This document shows, in pieces, positions 1 to 6,922 of a stretch of 64,000 nt of DNA (position 1 is its first letter; each line of letters opens with the position of its first letter). Where the stretch lies: the NCBI RefSeq assembly GCF_000737325.1, contig NZ_CP011125.1, forward strand, positions 6,882,001 through 6,946,000. The letters run 5' to 3'. Source of the DNA: Sandaracinus amylolyticus. GTDB lineage: Bacteria; Myxococcota_A; Polyangia; Polyangiales; Sandaracinaceae. The translations under genes and the position numbers were made by a program. The notes under the pieces were generated by a model. That model worked only from the letters and a program-made list of their open reading frames with translations. It searched no databases and was not told the DNA's origin.

Positions 1-1
1 G

Positions 2-460
2 CAGCTCGAAGAGAGCGCGCCCGAGACGGTCGCGAGGCGCGCCGCCGCGCTGCTGCAGCGCCCGCTGCCGGTCGACAAAGCGCGCGCCGGGCACGCGGTG
101 CACTACGCGTTCGGCGGCGCATGGGGCGCGGCGTATGGCGCGACGGCCGCGACCTTTCCGAAGGCGTCCGGCCCGATCGGCGGCGCAGCGTTCGGCATGC
201 TGGTGTGGGTCGCGAGCAACGACCTGCTGCTCCCCGCGTTCAAGCTCGCGGCGTGGCCGACGCACTACCCGGTGCGCTCGCACCTGTACGCGATCGCGGC
301 GCACCTCGCGTACGGCGCGGTGATGGGCGCAGCGCTCGACAAGCTCACGCCGAAGAAGCCGGCGGCCAATCTGATCGTGCACGCATCCGAGAGACCGCCC
401 GAGCCGGTGCACATGCGAACGCACGCGCCGGACATGTTGGAGGCGGGCGCGGGGATCTGA
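2..460 (+). CDS. Small multi-helix membrane protein (DUF1440-like), 5' end outside window
   Basis: The reading frame is open from the first bases, so the real start lies upstream; the GTG at 98 is probably internal. The visible part has glycine/alanine-rich hydrophobic segments (around HYAFGGAWGAAYG, then GGAAFGMLVWVASNDLLL, then AIAAHLAYGAVMGA) and a charged tail, as in a small inner-membrane protein. The pattern resembles proteins usually labelled DUF1440, but I cannot confirm that and no function is known to me. It ends one base before the convergent phosphopantetheinyl transferase gene, leaving no room for a terminator. Confidence 0.5.
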   Translation, partial: QLEESAPETVARRAAALLQRPLPVDKARAGHAVHYAFGGAWGAAYGATAATFPKASGPIGGAAFGMLVWVASNDLLLPAFKLAAWPTHYPVRSHLYAIAAHLAYGAVMGAALDKLTPKKPAANLIVHASERPPEPVHMRTHAPDMLEAGAGI

Positions 461-461
461 C

Positions 462-1148
462 TCACGGCTCGATGCGAACTGCGGTGATCACTTCGCCCGC
501 AGGGAACGCATCGAGCCGATATCGACCCGGCGCGACGAACCCCTTCGTGAACGGGCCGACGTCGTTCTGGAACACGCACTCGAGGCGACCGCGCGTCTCC
601 GTCTCCGCGATCATCTCGACGCGCAATTCGTGGAATCCCATGAACTGCGTCGAGCGCGGATATTGCGCTTTGTAGAGCGCTTCTTTCGCGGAGAAGAGCG
701 CGAGCGCCATCTTGCCGCGCACGTCGCTCGCGAACTGCGCGTCGAGCGCGTCGATCTCGTCGCGCAGGAACACCGTCTTCCAGAGCTCGCGCTTGAGCTC
801 GTCGCGGTGCTCGACGTCGATGCCGATCGTGCCGACGCTCGCGCGATCACCGACCGCGACGACCGCGCGCGTGTCGCAGTGCGAGATGCTCCCGGTGATG
901 TGCGCAGGCCAGATCGGCGCGCGATCCGGCGCGTTGAGCAGCTCGTAGTCGGGCAGTCCGAAGCGCGCGAGCGCCGCGCGCGCCAACACCCGCGCCGTCG
1001 CGAACTCGCGCTTGCGCTTGTCGACCGCGCGCGCGACGAGCTCGGCCTCGCGCGGCGTGATCGCAGCGAGCGCGACGTCGCTCACGTGCGCGCTCACGAC
1101 GAGCACGTCGTCCGCGAAGAGCTCGGTCACGCGCTCCGAGGGCACCAT
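462..1148 (-). CDS. 4'-phosphopantetheinyl transferase, EntD/Sfp type
   Basis: Transfers the phosphopantetheine arm from coenzyme A to carrier-protein serines (polyketide, peptide or fatty-acid synthases). The 228-residue protein shows the family signatures: KRKREFATAR near residues 44-53, PAHITGSISH near 81-90, IGIDVE at 108-113 (metal-binding D111 and E113) and FSAKEALYK at 152-160 (K155, E156, K160). Length and motif order fit the EntD branch. It lies 30 bases downstream of the kinase gene on the same strand, so both may be read from one promoter beside the T6SS. No carrier protein is encoded nearby, so its partner is unknown. Confidence 0.9.
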   Translation of the reverse strand: MVPSERVTELFADDVLVVSAHVSDVALAAITPREAELVARAVDKRKREFATARVLARAALARFGLPDYELLNAPDRAPIWPAHITGSISHCDTRAVVAVGDRASVGTIGIDVEHRDELKRELWKTVFLRDEIDALDAQFASDVRGKMALALFSAKEALYKAQYPRSTQFMGFHELRVEMIAETETRGRLECVFQNDVGPFTKGFVAPGRYRLDAFPAGEVITAVRIEP

Positions 1149-1178
1149 CGTGACTTGTATAGCCCGACCTCGCGTCGC

Positions 1179-3062
1179 TCACCCGTCGAGCGGAAAGCGC
1201 ACGACGACGCGCTCCGTCGTCTCGCTCGCGACGTCGATCGAGCGGCGCTCCTCGCGCTCGCCGTTGCGCACGACGATCACGTGGTGCCCCGGACGCAGCG
1301 TCGCGGTCACCGGCGACGTGCCGTGCTCGCGACCGTCGATCGTCACCTCGCCCATCGGCAGCACGACGACCGTCACACGACCCGGCGGCAGCTCCGGCGC
1401 GGGCGAGGGCGTGCTGACGTCGTGGCGCGCGCGCCCGCGCTCGGTCCGCTCGCGATCGACTTGCTCGCGCTCCGTCGGCTCACGGCTCACGACGCGGGGT
1501 GCCTCGGGCGTCGTCGTCCCCACGACGGGCACCGCCTCCGTCGTCGTCGTCGCGACGACGGGGGGCCGCGCGGCGGGTTGATGCTGCTGCGCCTCCACGA
1601 TCGGCGGATCGACGTGCGCGGGCGGCGGTGCGGTCACCGCGACGGGCGGCGGCGGCGCGTGCGCCCGGATCCACCACACGCCCACGGCGACGACGACGCC
1701 CACGAACGCAATCCCCAGCGACATCGCGAGCGCGATCCACGCGCCCAACGACACTCCCGCTCTCGGTTGCGACGCGACGACCCGCGGGATCGAGATCTCC
1801 GATGCCGCGACTGGCACGCTCGAGTCGCTCTCGAACGCGACCGCGGGGCGCGTGCGCGTCGAGGGCAACGGCGGCTTCGAACCGACCGGGCCGGTCTTCT
1901 CTCCATCGCTCGCGACGACCACGCGACGTCCGGCCGGGACCGTGCGCGGATCGTGCGCGTCGTTCTGCGCAGGCGGCGTCCAGCTCTTCTCCTGCGCCGC
2001 CCGATCGAGCGCCCGGGCGACGTCTTCGCGCGGCTGCGCGGCCATCGCGAGCGCGCGCTGCGCGAGCTCTCCCGCGGTGCGCGTCCGGTCGTTCGCGGGC
2101 TCCTCCGGCAGCGACTCGGTCCTCGCGAACCCGCGCATCTCGGAGATCGACTTCGGCACTTCGCGCTGGACGCGCTTCACCAGATTGCCGAGCAGCCTCC
2201 GCGCGTTCGTCGGGGGCGGCGACGCGGCGAGCGCATCGAGCACGTCGGCAGCGTTGTCGAATCGCGCGCTCGGGTCGGGACGAATCAGGCGCTCGACGAC
2301 GTCCGCGAGCGCCGGCGGCGTGTGTGGCGCGAGATCGAGCAAGCGCGAGTGCTGGCCTTTGCTGATCCGCTGCAGCGTGTCGAGCTCGGTCACGCCGACG
2401 TACGGCCTCTTCCCTGCGAGGCACTCGAAGAGGACCACGCCCAGCGCGAAGAGATCGACGCGGTGATCCATGTCCTCGCCGAGCGCTTGCTCGGGCGGCA
2501 TGTACGGCACCTTGCCCTTCACGATGCCAGTGCGCGTGTGGTGCCCGTGCGACGCGGCCTTCGCGATGCCGAAGTCCGCGAGACGAATCGCGCCGTCCGT
2601 GCTGACGAGGATGTTCGACGGCGTGACGTCGCGATGGATGATGCGCGCCGGCTTGCCGTCGATCTCCACTTCGTGCCCGTAGAGCAGCGCCGACGCGAGA
2701 TCCGCCGCGACGAGCAGCACGAGGTCGGTCGGCATCGGCTGCGAGAGCTTGCCGAGCCCGCTCAGCAGCGTCCGCAGGTCCGATCCGTCGACGTACTCCA
2801 TCGCCATGAACCACGTCCCGTCGACCTCGCCGAAGTCGTGGATCCCGGCGATGTGCGGGTGGTCGAGGCGCGCCGCGAGCCGCGCTTCGTCCTGGAAGAG
2901 ACGCACGAACTCGGGATCCTGGTTGTAGCCGGGGAGCACGCGCTTCAGCGCGACGCGCTTCGCGAACCCCTCGGGCCCGCGACGTTGCGCGAGGAACACC
3001 TCGGCCATTCCGCCTGCCCCCAGGCGCTTCTCGATCTCGTACGCGCCGAAACGCTCCGGCAT
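1179..3062 (-). CDS. Transmembrane Ser/Thr protein kinase with C-terminal PEGA-like domain (candidate T6SS PpkA-type kinase)
   Basis: The cytoplasmic N-terminal Hanks-type kinase domain covers about residues 1-285: glycine loop GAGGMAEV at 15-22, lysine K40, HRDVTPSN at 143-150 with catalytic D145, DFG at 163-165, and MPPEQ in the activation segment. A Pro/charged linker follows, then one membrane segment (AMSLGIAFVGVVVAVGVWWI, roughly residue 435-455), a proline/valine-rich periplasmic stretch and a final PEGA-like beta domain (GEVTIDGREHGTSP). It is divergent from hcp, and FHA and TagF genes lie in the same cluster, which suggests the T6SS threonine-phosphorylation pathway. No PppA phosphatase is seen here. 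A purine-rich ribosome site (GGGAGG) precedes the ATG. Confidence 0.85.
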   Translation of the reverse strand: MPERFGAYEIEKRLGAGGMAEVFLAQRRGPEGFAKRVALKRVLPGYNQDPEFVRLFQDEARLAARLDHPHIAGIHDFGEVDGTWFMAMEYVDGSDLRTLLSGLGKLSQPMPTDLVLLVAADLASALLYGHEVEIDGKPARIIHRDVTPSNILVSTDGAIRLADFGIAKAASHGHHTRTGIVKGKVPYMPPEQALGEDMDHRVDLFALGVVLFECLAGKRPYVGVTELDTLQRISKGQHSRLLDLAPHTPPALADVVERLIRPDPSARFDNAADVLDALAASPPPTNARRLLGNLVKRVQREVPKSISEMRGFARTESLPEEPANDRTRTAGELAQRALAMAAQPREDVARALDRAAQEKSWTPPAQNDAHDPRTVPAGRRVVVASDGEKTGPVGSKPPLPSTRTRPAVAFESDSSVPVAASEISIPRVVASQPRAGVSLGAWIALAMSLGIAFVGVVVAVGVWWIRAHAPPPPVAVTAPPPAHVDPPIVEAQQHQPAARPPVVATTTTEAVPVVGTTTPEAPRVVSREPTEREQVDRERTERGRARHDVSTPSPAPELPPGRVTVVVLPMGEVTIDGREHGTSPVTATLRPGHHVIVVRNGEREERRSIDVASETTERVVVRFPLDG

Positions 3063-3095
3063 GGACCCGCCTCCCTGCTCTGCGCAGCGGGCCTC

Positions 3096-3124
3096 TCATC
3101 TGCGCGTCCGAGCCCGCGTTGCGT
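3096..3124 (-). promoter_or_regulatory. T6SS-type bipartite promoter element upstream of the kinase
   Basis: On the minus strand ACGCAAC (3124-3118) is followed after 16 bases by AGATGA (3101-3096). It differs from the ACGCAAC-N16-CGATGA element of the other seven island sites at one base. It lies 33 bases before the kinase ATG and is divergent from the hcp site at 3148, so one factor could fire both directions. Confidence 0.6.
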
Positions 3125-3147
3125 GCGCGACTTTTTTTCATCGCACC

Positions 3148-3176
3148 ACGCAACGCCGTGCGGGTCGCCGCGATGA
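3148..3176 (+). promoter_or_regulatory. T6SS-type bipartite promoter element upstream of hcp
   Basis: ACGCAAC at 3148-3154, 16-base spacer, CGATGA at 3171-3176; the hcp ATG is 72 bases further on. A run of seven T residues (3132-3138) lies just upstream, like an UP element. Its position suggests it drives hcp-tssE-tssF-tssG. Confidence 0.65.
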
Positions 3177-3248
3177 GGGGCTTGCGTGCGGGCAGTGGGC
3201 CCGTCGCGGAGACGACCCCTCGCACGGGGGAGAACGAAGGAAACGAAG

Positions 3249-3752
3249 ATGAGCCAGCAGAGCGTGTATCTGAAGCTGAAGGTCGGCGGCAACGACGTCG
3301 CGGGCGAGTCGACCGTTCACAACATGGGCGGCGAGGACGTCCAGAACGCCATCGAGTGCGTCGGGTTCGAGCAGCTCCTCAGCGTCGGCTACGACCCGCG
3401 CGTCTCGCGCCCCACCGCGCCGCCCGCGTTCGGCCCGGTGCGCATCCGCAAGGAGATCGACAAGTCGACGCCGGTGATGGCGCAGGCCCTCACCGCGACG
3501 AGCCCCGCGGAGGCGGTGTTCCACTTCTTCCGCCAGTCGAGCTCGGGCTCGGGCACGAAGGAGTTCTATCGCGTGAAGCTCGAGAACGCGCGCATCGCGC
3601 GGATGGAGTCGAACGTGCTCGAGCGTGAGGGCGACGAGCTCCCGCGCGAGGTCGTCGACTTCGTCTTCAGCAAGATCAGCTGGACGTACATCACGGAGGA
3701 CGGGGACACGACCGAGCACTCGTGGGACTGGGCGCAGCAGCCGAACTCGTGA
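3249..3752 (+). CDS. hcp: Hcp, T6SS tube protein (TssD)
   Basis: Hcp forms the hexameric rings that stack into the inner tube expelled by the sheath. The 167-residue product begins MSQQSVYLKLKVGG and keeps typical Hcp features: an early aromatic-basic strand, PVRIRKEIDKSTP, long central strands (EAVFHFFRQ, KEFYRVKLENARI) and the late VVDFVFSKISWTY strand. I chose ATG 3249 because a purine-rich site (GAAGGAAACGAAG) lies directly before it; the upstream in-frame ATG at 3186 gives a non-conserved arginine-rich extension. First gene of the rightward cluster, 42 bases before tssE. Confidence 0.93.
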   Translation: MSQQSVYLKLKVGGNDVAGESTVHNMGGEDVQNAIECVGFEQLLSVGYDPRVSRPTAPPAFGPVRIRKEIDKSTPVMAQALTATSPAEAVFHFFRQSSSGSGTKEFYRVKLENARIARMESNVLEREGDELPREVVDFVFSKISWTYITEDGDTTEHSWDWAQQPNS

Positions 3753-3794
3753 TCTCGCGCGAGCGCGTGAGTCGATTCGTGTGGAGGGCGGGTG

Positions 3795-4139
3795 ATGCGA
3801 CGCGGTCTGTTCGATCGTCTCGAGTCCGGTGCTCGTCAGATCGGCGAGGCGGAGTCGATCGTCGCCCACCTCCACGCGCTCCTCAACGCGCGCGGCATCG
3901 TCGACTTGACGGATCTCGTGCACACGCTGCCCGACGGCATGCGTAGCGTGGAGCTCACGATCAAGAAGGCGATCGAGAGCCACGAGCCGCGGCTCGCGCA
4001 GGTGAGCGTCCGACACCTGCCCGGCGACGACGCGCTGCGGCTCGATTTCCAGGTGCAAGCGCGCCTCGCGGCCGATCCGCGGCGCGCGCTGCGCCTGCGC
4101 ACGTGGGTGCGACTCCCCGGTCGCTTCCGCGTCGATTGA
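3795..4139 (+). CDS. tssE: TssE, T6SS baseplate protein (gp25-like)
   Basis: Baseplate wedge protein related to phage T4 gp25, needed to start sheath assembly. The 114-residue product starts RRGLFDRLE, a normal TssE opening, and contains the gp25 pattern IVAHLHALLNAR, DLVHTLPDGMRSVELTIKKAIESHEPRL and a C-terminal strand region (ALRLDFQVQARL). I chose ATG 3795; the GTG just before it would add one residue. A GGAGGG ribosome site lies at about 3784. The family's EPRL segment is present. Confidence 0.9.
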   Translation: MRRGLFDRLESGARQIGEAESIVAHLHALLNARGIVDLTDLVHTLPDGMRSVELTIKKAIESHEPRLAQVSVRHLPGDDALRLDFQVQARLAADPRRALRLRTWVRLPGRFRVD

Positions 4140-4164
4140 CGTCCTCGCAGAAGGAGACCGACTC

Positions 4165-5913
4165 GTGTTCTCTCGTTATTACCAGAGCGAGCTCGCCTAT
4201 CTGCGCGACATGGGTCGCGAGTTCGGGCTTCGTCACCCCGGGCTCGCCGAAGCGCTCACCGAGCGCGGCACCGACCCCGACGTCGAGCGATTGCTCGAGG
4301 GCTTCGCGTTCCTCGCCGCGCGGATTCGCGAGCGCACCGAGGCCGCGGTGCCCGAGCTCGCGGAGCCGCTCGCCGAGCTGATCGCGCCGCACACGCTGCG
4401 CGGGATTCCCGCGGCGACGATCCTCGAGCTGGAGCCACGCGCCGGTGCACTGCGTGCACGACACGAGATCAAGGCCGGTGCGATCTACGGATCACGTGCG
4501 GTGCAGGGCACGGCGTGCCCGTTCCAGACGCGCGCCGACGTCGCGCTCACGCCCGCGCGCATCGAGGTGACGCGGCTCGACGAGATGCGCGCCGACGCGC
4601 CCGAGATCGTCGCGCGGATCCGTATCCCCGAGGCGGCGCGCGATGCGGTGCTCGGCCCGGCCCCGCTGCGCCTCTTCCTCCACGGCACGCACGCCCTCGC
4701 GACCACGCTGCTGCTGTGGATCGCGCGCCATCTCGATCAGATCTCGATCCGCCTGGCGCCCGGCGACGAGATCCACCTCGGCGCATCGGCCGCGCGACTG
4801 CCCGCGCTCGACGGAACGATCGGAGATCTCTGGCCGTGGCCCGAGACCGCACCGATCGGACCGCGGCTCGCCGCCGAGTACTTCACGTTCCCCGAGAAGT
4901 TCTTCTTCGTCGACGTGCACGGCCTCGAGCGTGTGCCCAGCGCACGAGCGCGCGAGACGCTCGAGCTCGTCTTCCGGTTCCGCAAGCCGCCTGCGCTTCC
5001 CGAGCGACTGCCCACCGACGCGCTGCGCCTGCACTGCGTGCCCGCGATCAACCTCTTCACCACGTCTGCCGAGCCGATCCGCCGCGCGCCGCTGCGCGAA
5101 GAGCTGCATCTCCGTGCATCCGGTCTCGCTCCACACCAGGCGGAGGTCCACACGGTCGATCGCGTGATCGGCCGGCGCATGCGGCGTGGTGGCGAGATCC
5201 ACTACGGCGCGCTCTCGCTCTTCGATCACGGTCGCGGTGGCGCACACGACGCGTTCTTCACGTTGCGGCGCCGCCGCTCTCCGCTCGACGGCGGCCTCGA
5301 CGCCTACTTGCTGCTCGGCGACGACGGAGCGCCGGATGACGGTCTGGTCGACGAGACCGTCTCGGTCGAGATGACGTGCACGAGCCGCCTGCTCGCGTCC
5401 GAGCTCCGCGCTGGCGACGTCGGCGCACCGCTCCCCGCGTCACCGACGCTCGCCACCGCACGGAACGTGAGCCGCGTGTCGAAGCCGATCCCCGCGGCGC
5501 TCGGCACCGAGCTGCAGTGGCGACTGCTCGGCTATCTCGCGAGCACTCATCGATCGCTCGCGAGCCCCGACGCGCTGCGGAGCCTGCTGTCCTCGTTCAA
5601 CGTGCCCGAGCTCGTCGACGTGCACATCGAGCGCGCGAACTCGCTCCGTCTCGAAGGCATTCGCGAGGTGCGCGCCCACGCCGCGACGCGCGCACATCGC
5701 GGCGCGGTGGTGCGCGGGGTCGAGACGCGCGTCGAGCTCGAGGAGTCGCGCTTCTCGGGGCCCGGTGACGCGTTCCTCTTCGGGTGCGCGCTCGATCGAC
5801 TGCTCTCCGCCGAGGTCCCGATCAACGCGTTCTGCGCGCTCTCGGTCGGCCTGCATCCGTCGATGAAGGAGCTCACGTGGACGCCGCGGACGGGCACGCA
5901 GTCGATCCTCTGA
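4165..5913 (+). CDS. tssF: TssF, T6SS baseplate protein (VasA/ImpG)
   Basis: A core T6SS baseplate wedge component that pairs with TssG. The 582-residue protein opens with the hallmark YYQSELAYLRDMGREFGLRHP and continues with DPDVERLLEGFAFLAARIRERT, then PELAEPLAELIAPHTLRGIPAATILEL, all typical of TssF; the length matches the family. GTG start with AAGGAGA eight bases upstream. Its 3' end overlaps the start of tssG by 37 bases, implying translational coupling of the two wedge subunits. Confidence 0.93.
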   Translation: MFSRYYQSELAYLRDMGREFGLRHPGLAEALTERGTDPDVERLLEGFAFLAARIRERTEAAVPELAEPLAELIAPHTLRGIPAATILELEPRAGALRARHEIKAGAIYGSRAVQGTACPFQTRADVALTPARIEVTRLDEMRADAPEIVARIRIPEAARDAVLGPAPLRLFLHGTHALATTLLLWIARHLDQISIRLAPGDEIHLGASAARLPALDGTIGDLWPWPETAPIGPRLAAEYFTFPEKFFFVDVHGLERVPSARARETLELVFRFRKPPALPERLPTDALRLHCVPAINLFTTSAEPIRRAPLREELHLRASGLAPHQAEVHTVDRVIGRRMRRGGEIHYGALSLFDHGRGGAHDAFFTLRRRRSPLDGGLDAYLLLGDDGAPDDGLVDETVSVEMTCTSRLLASELRAGDVGAPLPASPTLATARNVSRVSKPIPAALGTELQWRLLGYLASTHRSLASPDALRSLLSSFNVPELVDVHIERANSLRLEGIREVRAHAATRAHRGAVVRGVETRVELEESRFSGPGDAFLFGCALDRLLSAEVPINAFCALSVGLHPSMKELTWTPRTGTQSIL

Positions 5914-6866
5914 GCGCGCTGCACGGCGCGCTCGCGACCTCGGGTCGTCGCGCTTCGTTCTTCGCGCTCGTCGCCGCGCTCGAGCGACGCCTCGGCAGCG
6001 CGGCGCTCGGCACGGAGGCGCGGCCCGCAGACGAACGAGTGCGGCTGGGCCACAGCCCCGCGCTCACCTTCGCGGCGAGTGATGTGTCGAACGTCGCGCT
6101 CGACGGTGACCGCGCGCGCGTCGAGAGCACGTTCCTCGGCACGGCGGGCACGATCGGTCCGCTCCCGCTCTTCATGCTCGAGGAGATCGCGGCCGAGGAT
6201 CCCGATCGCGCGGTCCGCCGCGATCTGCTCGACGTGTTCCACCATCGCGCGCTCTCGCTGCTCTATCGCAGCGTGCAGCGCCTCCGCCCGAGCGCGGTCC
6301 TGCGCGACGACGGCTCGGACTTCTGGAGCCGACGTCTCGTCGCCGCGGCGGGCGCCGACGCGAGCGCGCTGACGATGCCCGAGCGCATCGCGATCCTCCC
6401 GCTGCTCGCGACGAGCCGTCGCAGCGCGCTCGGCTTCCAGCGCGCGCTGCAGATCCTGGTGCGCCGTCGCGTGCCGGCAGCGCGCCTGGTGATCGAGATC
6501 CGCGAGCTCGCCGGTGATCGCGTCCCGATCGCCGAGCGGAGCCGCATGCGCCTCGGTCGCTCGTCGCACGCGCTCGGTCGCGAGACCGTGCTCGGCGCGA
6601 ACGCCGCGGATCCGGGCGGGCGCTGCGTCGTGGTGATCCGCGGGCTCGACGCGACGACGCACCCTCGGTGTCTGCCGGGCGGTGATCTCCACGCGCTCGC
6701 GCGCGAGACGTTCCGCCTCTTCGATCCCGCGGGCATCGAGCTCGAGCTCGAGCTGCACGTCGACGCGCAGCGCAGCGGGTTCCCGCTCTCGCACACCACC
6801 GGCCTCGGCCACCGCACGTGGCTCGCGAGCGCACGCACGTCGCGCACGGTGCGCGTGGCCGCGTGA
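5877..6866 (+). CDS. tssG: TssG, T6SS baseplate protein (VasB/ImpH)
   Basis: The wedge partner of TssF. I place the start at GTG 5877, inside the end of tssF, because AAGGAG at about 5865 is correctly spaced and the product (329 residues) then opens with SALHGALATSGRRASFFALVAALERRLG, the normal TssG start. Family features further on are VRLGHSPALTFAASDVS, the FLGTAGTIGPLPLFMLEEI segment (usually written GLxGxxGPLP) and FLDVFHHRALSLLYR-like helix (LLDVFHHRALSLLYR here). An in-frame start at 5784 lies fully within tssF and is unlikely. Confidence 0.9.
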   Translation: MDAADGHAVDPLSALHGALATSGRRASFFALVAALERRLGSAALGTEARPADERVRLGHSPALTFAASDVSNVALDGDRARVESTFLGTAGTIGPLPLFMLEEIAAEDPDRAVRRDLLDVFHHRALSLLYRSVQRLRPSAVLRDDGSDFWSRRLVAAAGADASALTMPERIAILPLLATSRRSALGFQRALQILVRRRVPAARLVIEIRELAGDRVPIAERSRMRLGRSSHALGRETVLGANAADPGGRCVVVIRGLDATTHPRCLPGGDLHALARETFRLFDPAGIELELELHVDAQRSGFPLSHTTGLGHRTWLASARTSRTVRVAA

Positions 6867-6872
6867 TTTCCG

Positions 6873-6901
6873 ACGCAACGAGATCGCCGCGCGATCGATG
6901 A
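6873..6901 (+). promoter_or_regulatory. T6SS-type bipartite promoter element upstream of clpV
   Basis: ACGCAAC at 6873-6879, 16-base spacer, CGATGA at 6896-6901, in the 56-base gap between tssG and clpV and only 21 bases before the ATG. Confidence 0.6.
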
Positions 6902-6922
6902 CGCGGCTCAGGAGACAACCCC

